DNA of 64,000 nucleotides, taken from contig JAYQVH010000015.1 in the NCBI GenBank assembly GCA_038148375.1, positions 1-64,000 of the forward strand, read 5' to 3'. A model generated the notes under the pieces. It saw only the letters and a program-made list of their open reading frames with translations. It was not told the DNA's origin and searched no databases. Source of the DNA: CAWUEX02 sp038148375. GTDB lineage: Bacteria; Pseudomonadota; Alphaproteobacteria; Rhodospirillales; Rhodospirillaceae. Of the stretch, positions 20,963-30,119 are shown in pieces (position 1 is the stretch's first letter; each line of letters begins with the position of its first letter). The position numbers and the translations under genes are program-made.

Positions 20963-23900
20963 CCGGCCTCATCGAAGCGGCGCTCAGCCACTCCCGCACA
21001 GTGCTCTCCATGCTGGCGATGATTCTCATCGCCGGCACGATTGCATTGATCGACATCCCCAAGGAAGCCGAACCCGACGTTCCCGTGCCGACGATCTATG
21101 TCAGCATGGTCTACCGGGGAATCTCCCCGGCGGACGGCGAACGCCTGCTGGTGCGCCCGATGGAGCGCGAAATGCGGTCGGTCGAAGGTGTCAAGGAAAT
21201 CAAGGGCCAATCGTACCCCAACGGCGCCAACGTCACGCTCGAATTCGAAGCCGGGTTCGACGTCGACAAAGCATTACAGGACGTACGTGAAGCGGTCGAT
21301 GTTGCAAAAGCGGAACTGCCGGCAGGCGCAGAAGAACCGACCGTACACGAAGTCAACATGAGCCTGCTGCCGATCCTGGCGATCAGTCTGTCCGGTGACG
21401 TGCCCGAACGCACTCTGTTCACCATTGCCAAACGGCTCAAAGACCGGATCGAGGAAATCCCGAGCGTACTGGAAGCCGATATCGCCGGCGACCGGGAAGA
21501 GCAGATGGAAGTGATCATCGATCCAGCGCTGCTGAAGTCCTACGGCATCGACGCCAACGAGTTCACCAACTTCCTCAAGCGCAACAACACGGTGATCGCC
21601 GCCGGCGAACTCGACACCGGGTCGGGCCGCTTCGCCATCAACGTGCCCGGATTGATCGAAGGCGTGGAAGACGTGTTGGAACTCCCCGTGGTCGTCAACC
21701 GTGATGCGTCGATTACCGTCGGCGATGTCGCCAAGGGGCGGCGCACTTTTAAGGACGCATCGGGATACGCGCGCGTCAACGGCCAGTCTTCGTTAACGCT
21801 GGAAGTCTCCAAGCGCGTCGGCGAGAACATCATCGAAACCGTCGAAGCCGCCCGTGTCGTTGCCGAAGACGATATGAAGAGCTGGCCGCCGGGTATTCAG
21901 GTCAACTACTTCCAAGACAAGTCGAAGATGATCAACGATATGTTGATCGAGTTGCAGAACAACGTCGTGACCGCGGTGCTGCTGGTGATGATCGTTGTCG
22001 TCGCCGCACTCGGCTTGCGCGCCGGGCTGCTGGTGGGCGTGGCCATTCCGGGGTCGTTCCTGATGGGCATTCTGGTGCTCTATTCCGGCGGCATGACCAT
22101 CAACATGGTCGTGCTGTTCGGCCTGATCCTCTCTGTCGGCATGCTGGTGGACGGCGCCATTGTCGTGACCGAATACGCCGACCGCAAAATGGCGGAAGGC
22201 ATGGACCGCCGCAAAGCCTATGGCTTGGCCGCAAAGCGCATGGCCTGGCCGGTCACGGCCTCGACGGCCACGACCCTCGCCGCTTTCCTGCCGCTGCTGT
22301 TCTGGACCGGGCTGTTCGGCGAATTCATGAAGTACCTGCCGATCACATTGATCGCCACTTTATCGGCTTCGCTGCTGATGGCCTTGATCTTTGTCCCGAC
22401 ACTCGGTGCTCAGGTCGGCCGTCCGGGTATCGCCAATCCGGACCTGATGAAAGCGATCGCGGCGGGTAATACGAATGACTTCACGTCGTTGCCGGGCCTG
22501 ACGGGCGCCTATGCCCGCGTCTTGAAGCGCGCCCTCAACAACTCGAACAAGGTTCTTATCGGCGCCGTTGCTTTGCTGGTCGGTGCCCAAGCGCTCTACT
22601 GGAGCTTTGGCAAGGGTGTCGAATTCATGCCGGACGCCGAGCCGGAACGCGGCGCCGTGTACGTTCACGCCCGCGGCAACCTGTCCGTCGATGACAAAGA
22701 CGATCTGACCCGAAAAGTCGAGCAGCGCATCTTCGACCTGCCCGAATTCAAGACCGTCTACGCCCGCTCTGCGGAAGGCGCCCGCTACCGCGATGGCGGC
22801 TCGGCTGACATCGTCGGCGCGGTACAGTTTGAATATAAGGATTGGGAAGTCCGCCGTCCTTCAACGGAAGTGGTCGCCGACATGCGCGAGCGTTTGGCCG
22901 ACCTTCCGGGCGTCAAGATCGAGATCTGGGAAGAAAGAATGGGCCCGCCGACGGGCCGCCAGTTCCATCTCAACCTCATGGGCGATGATTATGCGGTCCT
23001 CGAACGGCACGTCGAATTGGTCCGCGCCGAAATGGCCCGCATCGGCGGCTTTGTCGATATCGAAGACACGCTGCCGCTGCCGGGGATTGAATGGGAATTG
23101 GTGGTCGACCGCGCGCAGGCCGCCAAGTTCGGCGTCGATATCGGCGCCATTGGCGATATGGTTCAGCTCGTGACGGAGGGCCTCAAGCTCTCCGATTACC
23201 GGCCCGACGATGCCGATGATGAAGTCGATATCGTCGTGCGCTTTCCCGAGGAATACCGCACCCTCGACGAAATGGACGCCATTCGCGTCACCACGCCGGC
23301 CGGCAATGTCCCGGTGTCGAGTTTCGTCAATCGCGTCGCCAAACAGGACCCGGGCGAGATCAACCGCATCGACGGACGACGCGTTGTATCCATCATCGCC
23401 AGCGTCGAGGCCGGAATCATTCCGGATGCCAAGGTCAGACAGATCGAACAATATCTGCGCGACGCCGCAGAGTGGGACGCGGCGGTGCGCTGGGAATTCA
23501 AGGGTGAGGATGAAGAGCAGCAAGAATCTGCGGCCTTCCTGAAGAACGCCTTCATGGTCGCGCTGTTCCTGATGGGCGTTATTCTCGTCACCCAGTTTAA
23601 CAGCTTCTATTCAGCCTTTCTGATCCTGAGCGCCGTCCTTATGTCGACCATCGGCGTGTTTCTCGGCCTGCTCATCTTTCAGCAGCCTTTCGGCATCATC
23701 ATGTCCGGAGTGGGTGTGATTTCGCTCGCCGGAATCGTCGTCAACAACAACATCGTGTTGATCGATACCTACGACCGGCTGAAGAAAGACATCGCCGACC
23801 CGATGCAGGCCATTCTGCAAACGGGTGTGCAGCGCCTCCGTCCGGTGTTGTTGACCACGATCACGACGGTGCTCGGGTTGATGCCGATGATGTTCAAGCT

Positions 23901-24111
23901 CAATGTCGATTTTGTACAGCGCACCGTTCATGTCGGCGCGCCATCGCTGCAATGGTGGCAGCAGCTCTCCATCGCCATCGTCTGCGGACTGACATTTGCA
24001 ACCGTGTTGACGCTTGTGGTGACGCCGTGCGCACTGAAGTTCCGCACCGACATGCAGGCCAAACTCGCGGCGCGGCGCGGCGGTACGATGGTGAATCAGC
24101 CAGCGGAATAG
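20959..24111 (+). CDS. RND family efflux permease
   Basis: A 1050-residue inner-membrane proton antiporter of the hydrophobe/amphiphile RND type. It has the first membrane helix at about 12-30, a large periplasmic porter part, helices at about 335-490 including the proton-relay helix with SVGMLVDGAIVVTEYADRKM, a second porter part, and C-terminal helices (about 860-1030) with GVISLAGIVVNNNIVLIDTY. In the relay helix only one Asp is present (LVDG) where AcrB has two. Ends the padR operon; behind it is a 26-bp tandem array. Confidence 0.93.
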   Translation: MTGLIEAALSHSRTVLSMLAMILIAGTIALIDIPKEAEPDVPVPTIYVSMVYRGISPADGERLLVRPMEREMRSVEGVKEIKGQSYPNGANVTLEFEAGFDVDKALQDVREAVDVAKAELPAGAEEPTVHEVNMSLLPILAISLSGDVPERTLFTIAKRLKDRIEEIPSVLEADIAGDREEQMEVIIDPALLKSYGIDANEFTNFLKRNNTVIAAGELDTGSGRFAINVPGLIEGVEDVLELPVVVNRDASITVGDVAKGRRTFKDASGYARVNGQSSLTLEVSKRVGENIIETVEAARVVAEDDMKSWPPGIQVNYFQDKSKMINDMLIELQNNVVTAVLLVMIVVVAALGLRAGLLVGVAIPGSFLMGILVLYSGGMTINMVVLFGLILSVGMLVDGAIVVTEYADRKMAEGMDRRKAYGLAAKRMAWPVTASTATTLAAFLPLLFWTGLFGEFMKYLPITLIATLSASLLMALIFVPTLGAQVGRPGIANPDLMKAIAAGNTNDFTSLPGLTGAYARVLKRALNNSNKVLIGAVALLVGAQALYWSFGKGVEFMPDAEPERGAVYVHARGNLSVDDKDDLTRKVEQRIFDLPEFKTVYARSAEGARYRDGGSADIVGAVQFEYKDWEVRRPSTEVVADMRERLADLPGVKIEIWEERMGPPTGRQFHLNLMGDDYAVLERHVELVRAEMARIGGFVDIEDTLPLPGIEWELVVDRAQAAKFGVDIGAIGDMVQLVTEGLKLSDYRPDDADDEVDIVVRFPEEYRTLDEMDAIRVTTPAGNVPVSSFVNRVAKQDPGEINRIDGRRVVSIIASVEAGIIPDAKVRQIEQYLRDAAEWDAAVRWEFKGEDEEQQESAAFLKNAFMVALFLMGVILVTQFNSFYSAFLILSAVLMSTIGVFLGLLIFQQPFGIIMSGVGVISLAGIVVNNNIVLIDTYDRLKKDIADPMQAILQTGVQRLRPVLLTTITTVLGLMPMMFKLNVDFVQRTVHVGAPSLQWWQQLSIAIVCGLTFATVLTLVVTPCALKFRTDMQAKLAARRGGTMVNQPAE

Positions 24112-24114
24112 TCA

Positions 24115-24231
24115 GGTGAACCGGCGGAAACGGAAAGTCCGGTGAACCGGCGGAAACGGAAAGTCCGGTGAACCGGCGGAAACGGAAAGTCCGGTGAACC
24201 GGCGGAAACGAAAAGTCCGGTGAAGCGGCGG
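24115..24231. repeat. Tandem repeat, 4.5 units of 26 bp, between the RND gene and pssA
   Basis: Four full units at 24115-24140, 24141-24166, 24167-24192 and 24193-24218 (the last with one change) and a diverged partial copy from 24219. Each unit-to-unit junction forms the hairpin CCGG-TGAA-CCGG. The array begins 3 bp behind the RND stop codon and ends just before the convergent pssA stop. It could end or protect both converging transcripts; no T-run is present. Confidence 0.93.
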
Positions 24232-24242
24232 CCGAGGAAAAC

Positions 24243-25061
24243 CTAGTCGTCCGCCTCGGCTTCGGCGAGTTCTTCCTGTGTCGGCCCCCCTCGGCGGGAC
24301 AGACGCATGAAGGTGACTATGCTCACCGGAATGCTGGCGAGATACAGCACACCCATAATGCCCAGAGTCACCCAGGTTTCCGTCACCAGGAAGCCGGTGG
24401 CGAGGGCAACGAGAATCATCATCGGCAGGGCGAATTGGCGCGGGACACGCAGCCTCTTAACCGAGAAGGTCGGCACCTTACTGACCATCAGGAATGAGAC
24501 GACTGCGAGGAACGTGCCGACCACGGCCGGATGATTGAACACGCCGGCGTCGAAATAAAACGACAGAATCATCGGCAGGATCGCCAGCCCCGCGGCCGCG
24601 GGAGACGGCACACCGGTAAAGTAATTCAGCGCCCAATTTGGCAGGCCCGGATCGCCGATATGGGTGTTAAAGCGCGCCAGTCGGAGCACACAGCACACCG
24701 CGTAGAGCAGGCACAAGGCCCAGCCGATCGTCCCCGCGTGCTGCATCGACCACAGGTACAGGAGCAAGGCCGGCACCATGCCGAAGCTGATGGCATCGGA
24801 CAGGGAATCGAGCTCCGCGCCGAACTTGGTGGTCCCGCGCAGTAGGCGCGCGACCAGACCGTCGATGCCATCCATAAAGCAGGCGATGACCAGCGCGATA
24901 ACGGCGCGCTCATAGCTTTCGCCGATGGCGAAGCGGATCGCGGTGAGACCGCTGCACAGCGCCAGGACCGTTAAGATGTTCGGAAACAGCTGATTGAACG
25001 GCATGGTCTTGCGACGACCGCGCGTTTTCTCCTCGACCGAATCCTGCGGCGATTCGGGCAT
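24243..25061 (-). CDS. pssA: CDP-diacylglycerol-serine O-phosphatidyltransferase
   Basis: Makes phosphatidylserine from CDP-diacylglycerol and serine at the inner membrane. The 272-residue protein has several hydrophobic helices and the CDP-alcohol phosphotransferase signature DGIDGLVARLLRGTTKFGAELDSLSD, which holds the metal-binding aspartates. The frame is open further upstream, but the ATG at 25061 lies one base after the psd stop (TAA-C-ATG) and matches the family start, so translation is coupled. With psd it forms the two-step route to phosphatidylethanolamine. Confidence 0.95.
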   Translation of the reverse strand: MPESPQDSVEEKTRGRRKTMPFNQLFPNILTVLALCSGLTAIRFAIGESYERAVIALVIACFMDGIDGLVARLLRGTTKFGAELDSLSDAISFGMVPALLLYLWSMQHAGTIGWALCLLYAVCCVLRLARFNTHIGDPGLPNWALNYFTGVPSPAAAGLAILPMILSFYFDAGVFNHPAVVGTFLAVVSFLMVSKVPTFSVKRLRVPRQFALPMMILVALATGFLVTETWVTLGIMGVLYLASIPVSIVTFMRLSRRGGPTQEELAEAEADD

Positions 25062-25062
25062 G

Positions 25063-25782
25063 TTAGCGGACCTCCCCTTCGCGCGCGGTTTCCTTCGATT
25101 TCGCATCGGCGATGACCGTTTCGCCGGCCACCATTTTCTGGCCCACGGAAACGAGGGGATGAATGCCTTTGGGAAGATAAACATCAACACGGCTGCCGAA
25201 GCGGATCATGCCGATGCGTTCGCCGGTTTGCAGGTGCTGCTCGGCTTGGACGTCGCACCGAATGCGCCGCGCCACCAGTCCGGCGATCTGCACCACGGCA
25301 AAAGTCTTTCCCGTATCGGCTGCGACGAGCAAGCATTGCCGTTCATTGTCGGCGCTCGCTTTATCAAGCGTGGCATTAAGAAACAGGCCCGGCACGTAGA
25401 CTTCCTTCTCGACCGTTCCGGCGATGGGCATGCGGTTCACATGACAGTCGAATACGCTCATGAACACACTGACCCGTGTAAAGGTCGTCGCCGCGAGATC
25501 GAGCTCGGGCGGTCCGTCGCATTCGGTGATGGCCTGGACCACACCGTCCGCCGGACTGATCACGAGTCCTTCGCGTGTCGGCGTGACGCGATCGGGATCG
25601 CGGAAGAAATAGAAACACCACACCGTCAGCCCGACACCGATCACACCGAACGGCGACCAGATCAGCCACAATATGAATGTCACGAAAGCAAACAGCGCGA
25701 CAAAGCCCGGCCCCTCCGGATGCAGAGGCGGCAACAGATAGTCTTTCCACGTGATCTCACCGTTGGGCACGGTCATCTCCAC
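25063..25782 (-). CDS. psd: Phosphatidylserine decarboxylase proenzyme, short type
   Basis: Decarboxylates phosphatidylserine to phosphatidylethanolamine. The 239-residue precursor has two N-terminal membrane helices (about 24-60), FFRDPDRVTP, the ISPADGVV motif, FMSVFDCHVNR and the self-cleavage site FGSRVDVYLP, where the Ser becomes the pyruvoyl group. Length fits the short (archaeal-like) class common in alphaproteobacteria. The start is uncertain: GTG at 25782 or ATG at 25776, neither with an ideally placed ribosome site. Coupled to pssA. Confidence 0.95.
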   Translation of the reverse strand: MEMTVPNGEITWKDYLLPPLHPEGPGFVALFAFVTFILWLIWSPFGVIGVGLTVWCFYFFRDPDRVTPTREGLVISPADGVVQAITECDGPPELDLAATTFTRVSVFMSVFDCHVNRMPIAGTVEKEVYVPGLFLNATLDKASADNERQCLLVAADTGKTFAVVQIAGLVARRIRCDVQAEQHLQTGERIGMIRFGSRVDVYLPKGIHPLVSVGQKMVAGETVIADAKSKETAREGEVR

Positions 25783-25869
25783 TGTTCAGGCAAACGCGCG
25801 TTTTAAAGTGCTCAAGTTTAACGGGTTTTGGGGGCGGGGCCCAAGCCCCGTCTCTCTGCCGCTCCGCGC

Positions 25870-26835
25870 CTACAACCGGTCGCGCACCGGCAGAGTAAAG
25901 ACCTGGCCGGGATAAATCAGATCCGGATCTTTGATCTGGTCCCGGTTGGCCTCGTAAATCAGGGTGTACATTACACCTTCGCCGTACACCCGGCGGGCGA
26001 TCCGCCACAGGCTGTTGCCCTTGACCACGGTGATCGCGCCCGGACTTGCCGTCGGGTCCGGTGCCTGACGGCTGAATGGCACTTCGACGCGCGCGACGAC
26101 TGAGCTCTCCGCATCCAGTTCGTCGGCGCGCACGGTGTGCTGCCCCACCGTCGCACGCTCCGTCGACTCAATGCTCCAGTATCCGGTGCTGTCGACTTCG
26201 GCCCGTCCGGCAAACGTGTTGTCGAGATAGATCTGAACGATGTTACCCGCGCGCGCCTGACCGCTGAGGAACAGTCGGCCCTCATCGTCGTAGTCGACGG
26301 TCTCGATGCTCAGATCGATCGGCCGTTGCTGCGACGGCGCTTGCAGAACTCGGCTGGTGCCGCCGTCGCGCGCCGTTTCGATAATCAGCACATCGCCTTC
26401 ACCTTCCGGAACCGACATCACAACAATTTTTTCGGAGATCAGCGGCGGCATGCCCTCGCGGTCCACGCGCAATGAAAGTTCGTGCGTGCCCGCCGGCAAC
26501 GGCTGCGACGGAATAAACACCCACTCACCGCGGCCGTCCGCCGCGATGCGGCCGATTTCGGTTTCGCCGTCGAGAATGATAACCGTGGCGGATGGCGCGG
26601 CGCGGCCGGCCATTACCGTGTTGCCTTGCGGGTCAATGCGCACCACATCGAAACTCGGACGTACCGGTCCGGAGTTTGCGGGATCGGCGCCGTCCGCCGA
26701 TGGCACGGACTCGTCCACCGCCGCCGGTGCCGTGTCCGGCGCCGTCTCACTCGGGTCTTCCAAGGTGAAGTTCAAAACAATGGCGGCAATGACGACGAGA
26801 ACGCCGACGATCGCGACCAGTAACGAGCGGTTCAC
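25870..26835 (-). CDS. LysM peptidoglycan-binding protein with Ig-like repeats
   Basis: A membrane-anchored periplasmic protein of about 321 residues. It has one N-terminal membrane helix (SLLVAIVGVLVVIAAIVLNF), an acidic Pro/Ala linker, two Ig-like domains (VMAGRAAPSATVIILDG and LFLSGQARAGNIVQIYLDN mark their starts) and a C-terminal LysM domain (VVKGNSLWRIARRVYGEGVMYTLIYEANRDQIKDPDLIYPGQVFTLP without gaps over about 47 residues). The frame is open to 26895, but GTG at 26835 has GAGAGG just in front and places the membrane helix at the very start. Probably a cell-envelope organiser; substrate not known. Confidence 0.85.
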   Translation of the reverse strand: MNRSLLVAIVGVLVVIAAIVLNFTLEDPSETAPDTAPAAVDESVPSADGADPANSGPVRPSFDVVRIDPQGNTVMAGRAAPSATVIILDGETEIGRIAADGRGEWVFIPSQPLPAGTHELSLRVDREGMPPLISEKIVVMSVPEGEGDVLIIETARDGGTSRVLQAPSQQRPIDLSIETVDYDDEGRLFLSGQARAGNIVQIYLDNTFAGRAEVDSTGYWSIESTERATVGQHTVRADELDAESSVVARVEVPFSRQAPDPTASPGAITVVKGNSLWRIARRVYGEGVMYTLIYEANRDQIKDPDLIYPGQVFTLPVRDRL

Positions 26836-26949
26836 AATGCCTCTCAGCACGGCCAAGCGGTTCCTTTTACTAAGGGATTGCGCGCGGCGAAGCAACGCTG
26901 CGGTGGTGTATTTCCTGTAACTGTGATCGCAACCGCTGCAGGGCGCGGG

Positions 26950-27786
26950 TTAGCGCGCGGCCGACAAGAACGCCACGGTAGCGGCAATTGCGATGGGCAG
27001 GAGCGCCACTCCCATCAGCGCCAACGGATAGGTCGCCGGGCGCAGCGCCGCCGGGCCGAGAGGCAGACGCTTGGCCGTTCCGTCCGCCAGCGGCACGAGG
27101 AGCAACAGGGCCAGGGCAATCGGTGACGTCGGCGCGCCGGGGGCCGCCAGGGCCATCAGCACCGCCAAAAGCGACCCGCCGATCCCGAAGACCGCCGTTA
27201 AACCCAGCGGAAGCGCCAGGACCCACGCAAGCAACAGGTAGCCCAGGACCGCCGCCGCCAGACAATAGGCCGCGGCGGCCGTTTGACCGTCGCCGGACAT
27301 CTGCCCTGCCAGTCCGAGACCCAGCGCCAGCATAAAGGCGATCGCCAACAGCGACGGCCCTTCCGGCTGCAACGTGTACATGCGCTTGAACACCGCCCCC
27401 CAAACGAGGGCATACAGCACCAATCTGATCCAGCCGCCGGCTTCGTCCGGTGGCGCGCCCAAGAGCGCCCCGGTCAGCGTCGCCCAGATCGAGCCGATCG
27501 CGAACACGGCCGCGCAGGCAATCTGCACTTTCAGCCCCGGCTGCACCAGACTGAGCACCAGCCCGAGTAAAAATCCGCCAATGGCAATGTGGACAATCCG
27601 ACTCGCCGCATCGACCGGAACCCAGGGCAGCGGCAGCAGCCAGTGCCAGGCAGCGGCAAACCCGATCAGGATCGCGATAGCCCCGGCGCGGCTGTTGCGC
27701 TCACTGCCGAGCGCCAGACGCAATGCCCCGCCAACGGCAAGGGCGACGCCAAACGGAATAAAATAGGGCAGTAGCGCACTCGCCAC
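26950..27786 (-). CDS. Polytopic membrane protein of unknown function
   Basis: A 278-residue, Ala/Leu/Gly-rich protein with about nine predicted membrane helices and almost no soluble part. No family was recognised. The open frame extends to 27897, but GTG at 27786 is preceded by AAGGA at 8 bases and begins right before the first helix, so it is the better start. It lies upstream of the LysM gene on the same strand (about 115 bp apart) and diverges from cytochrome b561. Confidence 0.68.
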   Translation of the reverse strand: MASALLPYFIPFGVALAVGGALRLALGSERNSRAGAIAILIGFAAAWHWLLPLPWVPVDAASRIVHIAIGGFLLGLVLSLVQPGLKVQIACAAVFAIGSIWATLTGALLGAPPDEAGGWIRLVLYALVWGAVFKRMYTLQPEGPSLLAIAFMLALGLGLAGQMSGDGQTAAAAYCLAAAVLGYLLLAWVLALPLGLTAVFGIGGSLLAVLMALAAPGAPTSPIALALLLLVPLADGTAKRLPLGPAALRPATYPLALMGVALLPIAIAATVAFLSAAR

Positions 27787-27913
27787 GGCGGAATCCTTGA
27801 ACCTTAACGGCCGCGGCGAGATTGCCCCGGCTGGGATTGACCCTTTATTATGACCGCCGAGCGCATAGCAGCCAGCGTTAAACGCGGTCAAGCGCACGGA
27901 CAGGGGAAGAATT

Positions 27914-28657
27914 ATGACGGATCACAGCGACAACGCCCAAACGGCCGGGCGCAAGGTTAAAGTGTGGGATATCTGGGTGCGGCTGTTTCACTGGCTGCTG
28001 GTTGCCTTCATCCTGCTCAGTTACCTGACCGGGGAGGTCGGCGGGTTTGATTTCACGATGCCGGGCTCGGGCAATTTCGTGTCCAACATGACCCTGCACA
28101 TGTGGAGCGGCTTGACCATCTTCGCGCTGCTGGTGTTCCGCATCGTATGGGGCTTCGCCGGCTCGACGACGGCGCGATTCGCCAATTTCCTGCGCGGACC
28201 GTCCTCCATCCTCGACTACGTCAAAACAGTGTTCACCGGCCCGGTGAAATTTTTTGCCGGCCACAACCCGGCCGGCGGCGCCGTCGTTGCCATCATGCTG
28301 TTGGCCCTGCTGGTGCAGGCCGTCACCGGCATGTTCTCGCAGGATGATTCGTTCTTCGCCACCAAGGGCCCGCTGGCCCACCTGATCAGCGATGAAACCA
28401 GCAAGGTCATCACCGGCCGCCATGAACTGTGGTGGGAATACGTGATTATCACGCTGATCGTCGTGCACATCGCCGCCAACCTGTTCTACTGGCTGGTCAA
28501 GAAGCAGGACCTGATCGTGGCAATGATCACAGGGCGCCGCCGCCTGCCCGAGGGCGAGGCGGAACCGCAGCTGTCCTTCGCCGCCACTTGGCTTGGCGCG
28601 GTCATCGCCGTCGCCGCGGGGATTGCCTCCTGGCTCATTCTGAACAGCGGCGGCTAG
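27914..28657 (+). CDS. Cytochrome b561 family protein (Ni-hydrogenase type)
   Basis: A 247-residue membrane cytochrome with about four to five helices and His residues placed for two b-type hemes: RLFHWLLVAFILL, LHMWSGLTIFALLVFRIVWG, and a late pair around TGRHELWWEYVIITLIVVHIAANLFYWL. It resembles the diheme cytochromes that pass electrons between quinones and periplasmic c-type cytochromes. It converges on a cytochrome c' gene with a shared terminator, a pairing that suggests electron transfer between them. GGGGAAGAATT precedes the ATG. Confidence 0.9.
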   Translation: MTDHSDNAQTAGRKVKVWDIWVRLFHWLLVAFILLSYLTGEVGGFDFTMPGSGNFVSNMTLHMWSGLTIFALLVFRIVWGFAGSTTARFANFLRGPSSILDYVKTVFTGPVKFFAGHNPAGGAVVAIMLLALLVQAVTGMFSQDDSFFATKGPLAHLISDETSKVITGRHELWWEYVIITLIVVHIAANLFYWLVKKQDLIVAMITGRRRLPEGEAEPQLSFAATWLGAVIAVAAGIASWLILNSGG

Positions 28658-28662
28658 CTCAT

Positions 28663-28700
28663 AAAAAAAACCGCCGGCACATCGGCCGGCGGTTTTCATT
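28663..28700. terminator. Bidirectional terminator between cytochrome b561 and cytochrome c'
   Basis: A perfect 12-bp stem, AAAACCGCCGGC at 28667-28678 with GCCGGCGGTTTT at 28685-28696, and a 6-nt loop. The A-run on the left (28663-28670) and the T-run on the right make it usable for both converging genes. Confidence 0.93.
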
Positions 28701-28718
28701 TCATCGGTCGCGAATGAC

Positions 28719-29156
28719 TTATTCGGTCCGGTAGGTGTCGTGGCAGCTCTTGCAGATGAACATGGCGCCAACCTTAGGACCGGCTGCGGCCATGCCGCCT
28801 TCCTTGGCCGCTGCGGACACTTCCAGGGCCGCGGCTTCAAGCTGCGCGAAACGGGCCGAGAAGTCTTCCCAGTTTGACCAAACGTCGGCTTTCGCCGTCC
28901 CGCCGACCACTTCGTCCTTGAACGCGAGCTGCGCTGCTGCAGCGGCTGCAGCAATGGCATCGGCGTGGTGGGCAAGGTTGTCGCCGTAAGCGACCTTGTT
29001 TTGCAGAATCGCACCCAGTGCGGACGCATTGGCGCCGAGCGACTTCATCAGATTCTGACGGTAATCGATTACGTCTTTATCCTCAGCCTGCGCTGCCGGC
29101 AGCCCGGCAAACATGACCATCGCGGCGAACGCCGCACTCAAAAGTCTAAACTTCAT
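28719..29156 (-). CDS. Cytochrome c' (class II c-type cytochrome)
   Basis: A 145-residue periplasmic heme protein. It has a cleavable signal peptide (MKFRLLSAAFAAMVMFAGLPAAQA), a four-helix-bundle body starting with VIDYRQNLMKSLG, and the heme-binding CKSCH close to the C-terminus, which is the class II arrangement. Cytochromes c' bind nitric oxide or act in electron transfer; the exact role here is unknown. GGAGATAACAA precedes the ATG. Convergent with cytochrome b561. Confidence 0.94.
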   Translation of the reverse strand: MKFRLLSAAFAAMVMFAGLPAAQAEDKDVIDYRQNLMKSLGANASALGAILQNKVAYGDNLAHHADAIAAAAAAAQLAFKDEVVGGTAKADVWSNWEDFSARFAQLEAAALEVSAAAKEGGMAAAGPKVGAMFICKSCHDTYRTE

Positions 29157-29282
29157 TTGTTATCTCCGGCCGAACCCTGTTTCACTGTTACTCTGCCGCG
29201 CGGCGGGTATCGCACACGCGAAAACAGTCGTATTAGCAGTACAGAGTTCCGATTAACCTGACAACCCGGCCCCGACCCCGCC

Positions 29283-29900
29283 ATGTCACATTCCCGTGCC
29301 GATTCAAAAGCCTTCTCTTTGTGTGTGTTTTGCGGCTCCCGGCCGGGAACAGACCCCGATTTCCGGCGATTTGCCGCCGATCTGGGAACGGCGATGGCGG
29401 CGCAGGGCGTCACCTTGGTGTTCGGCGGCGGCGCCGTCGGCTTGATGGGCGCGGTTGCCGACGCCGTGGTGGCCGGCGGCGGCGAAGCCATCGGCATTAT
29501 CCCGGAATTCCTGAGCAGCCGGGAGATCCGCCATGGCGCGGTCAAACTGGAAGTCGTCCCGGACATGCACACCCGCAAGAAACGCATGTTCGAACTGGCG
29601 GACGCGTTTTGCGTTCTGCCGGGCGGTGTCGGCACGCTGGAAGAATTCTTCGAGATCGTCACCTGGCGCCAGTTGTCCGTGCACGCCAAGCCGGTGCTGC
29701 TGGCCAACTGGAACGGCTACTGGGATCATCTGATCGCGCTTGGCGCCGCCATCACCGATGGCGGCTTCGGCTACGGCCCGATGGAGGGTCTCTTCACCGT
29801 GGTCACCGGCGTGGACGATATTCTTCCCGTCGCCGGCGGCAAAATCGCGAAAATGCCCCAGGTTTCGGGGCCTGGGCACCCGAATTTGTCTCAAACGTGA
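29283..29900 (+). CDS. LOG family protein (cytokinin riboside 5'-monophosphate phosphoribohydrolase type)
   Basis: A 205-residue cytosolic protein with the Rossmann-like LOG fold: CVFCGSRPGTDPDF near the start, the nucleotide-binding VFGGGAVGLMGAVADA, the paired MHTRKKRMFELADAF and the PGGVGTLEEFFE signature. Members remove the ribose phosphate from modified AMPs or from purine nucleotides. The bacterial role is usually housekeeping; nothing here points to plant hormone work. No partner genes are adjacent; icd follows after a 219-bp gap. Confidence 0.93.
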   Translation: MSHSRADSKAFSLCVFCGSRPGTDPDFRRFAADLGTAMAAQGVTLVFGGGAVGLMGAVADAVVAGGGEAIGIIPEFLSSREIRHGAVKLEVVPDMHTRKKRMFELADAFCVLPGGVGTLEEFFEIVTWRQLSVHAKPVLLANWNGYWDHLIALGAAITDGGFGYGPMEGLFTVVTGVDDILPVAGGKIAKMPQVSGPGHPNLSQT

Positions 29901-30063
29901 ACACCTTGCGGAAAGACCCCTGAAAGCCGGGCCGCCGGGCTTGCGCCGCAACGGGGGCTTGCCCTACTTTCCCGGCACCTCAAGGGGACGGGCCAGGGCG
30001 CCGGGGTGCGTTCAGCCATGTCTGACGACGAAAGAACCATGCGGAACGATCCGCGTCATATAT

Positions 30064-30102
30064 GGCGGGTTCACCCGCATTGAACTTGGCGGGTTCACCC
30101 GC
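30064..30102 (+). repeat. Twin identical hairpins in the icd leader
   Basis: Two copies of GCGGG-TTCA-CCCGC at 30065-30078 and 30089-30102, 24 bp start to start; the 15-mer around each is identical. The second ends 18 bp before the GTG start of icd and just before its GGGAG site, so folding of the second hairpin or binding by a regulator could affect translation. No terminator T-run follows. Confidence 0.8.
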
Positions 30103-30119
30103 GCTGAAGGGAGCCGTAC

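Noticed and set aside
24115..24231. CRISPR-like repeat.
   Set aside because: The 26-bp units are directly contiguous with no variable spacers; no cas gene is nearby. The same applies to 9826-9918 and 12593-12682.
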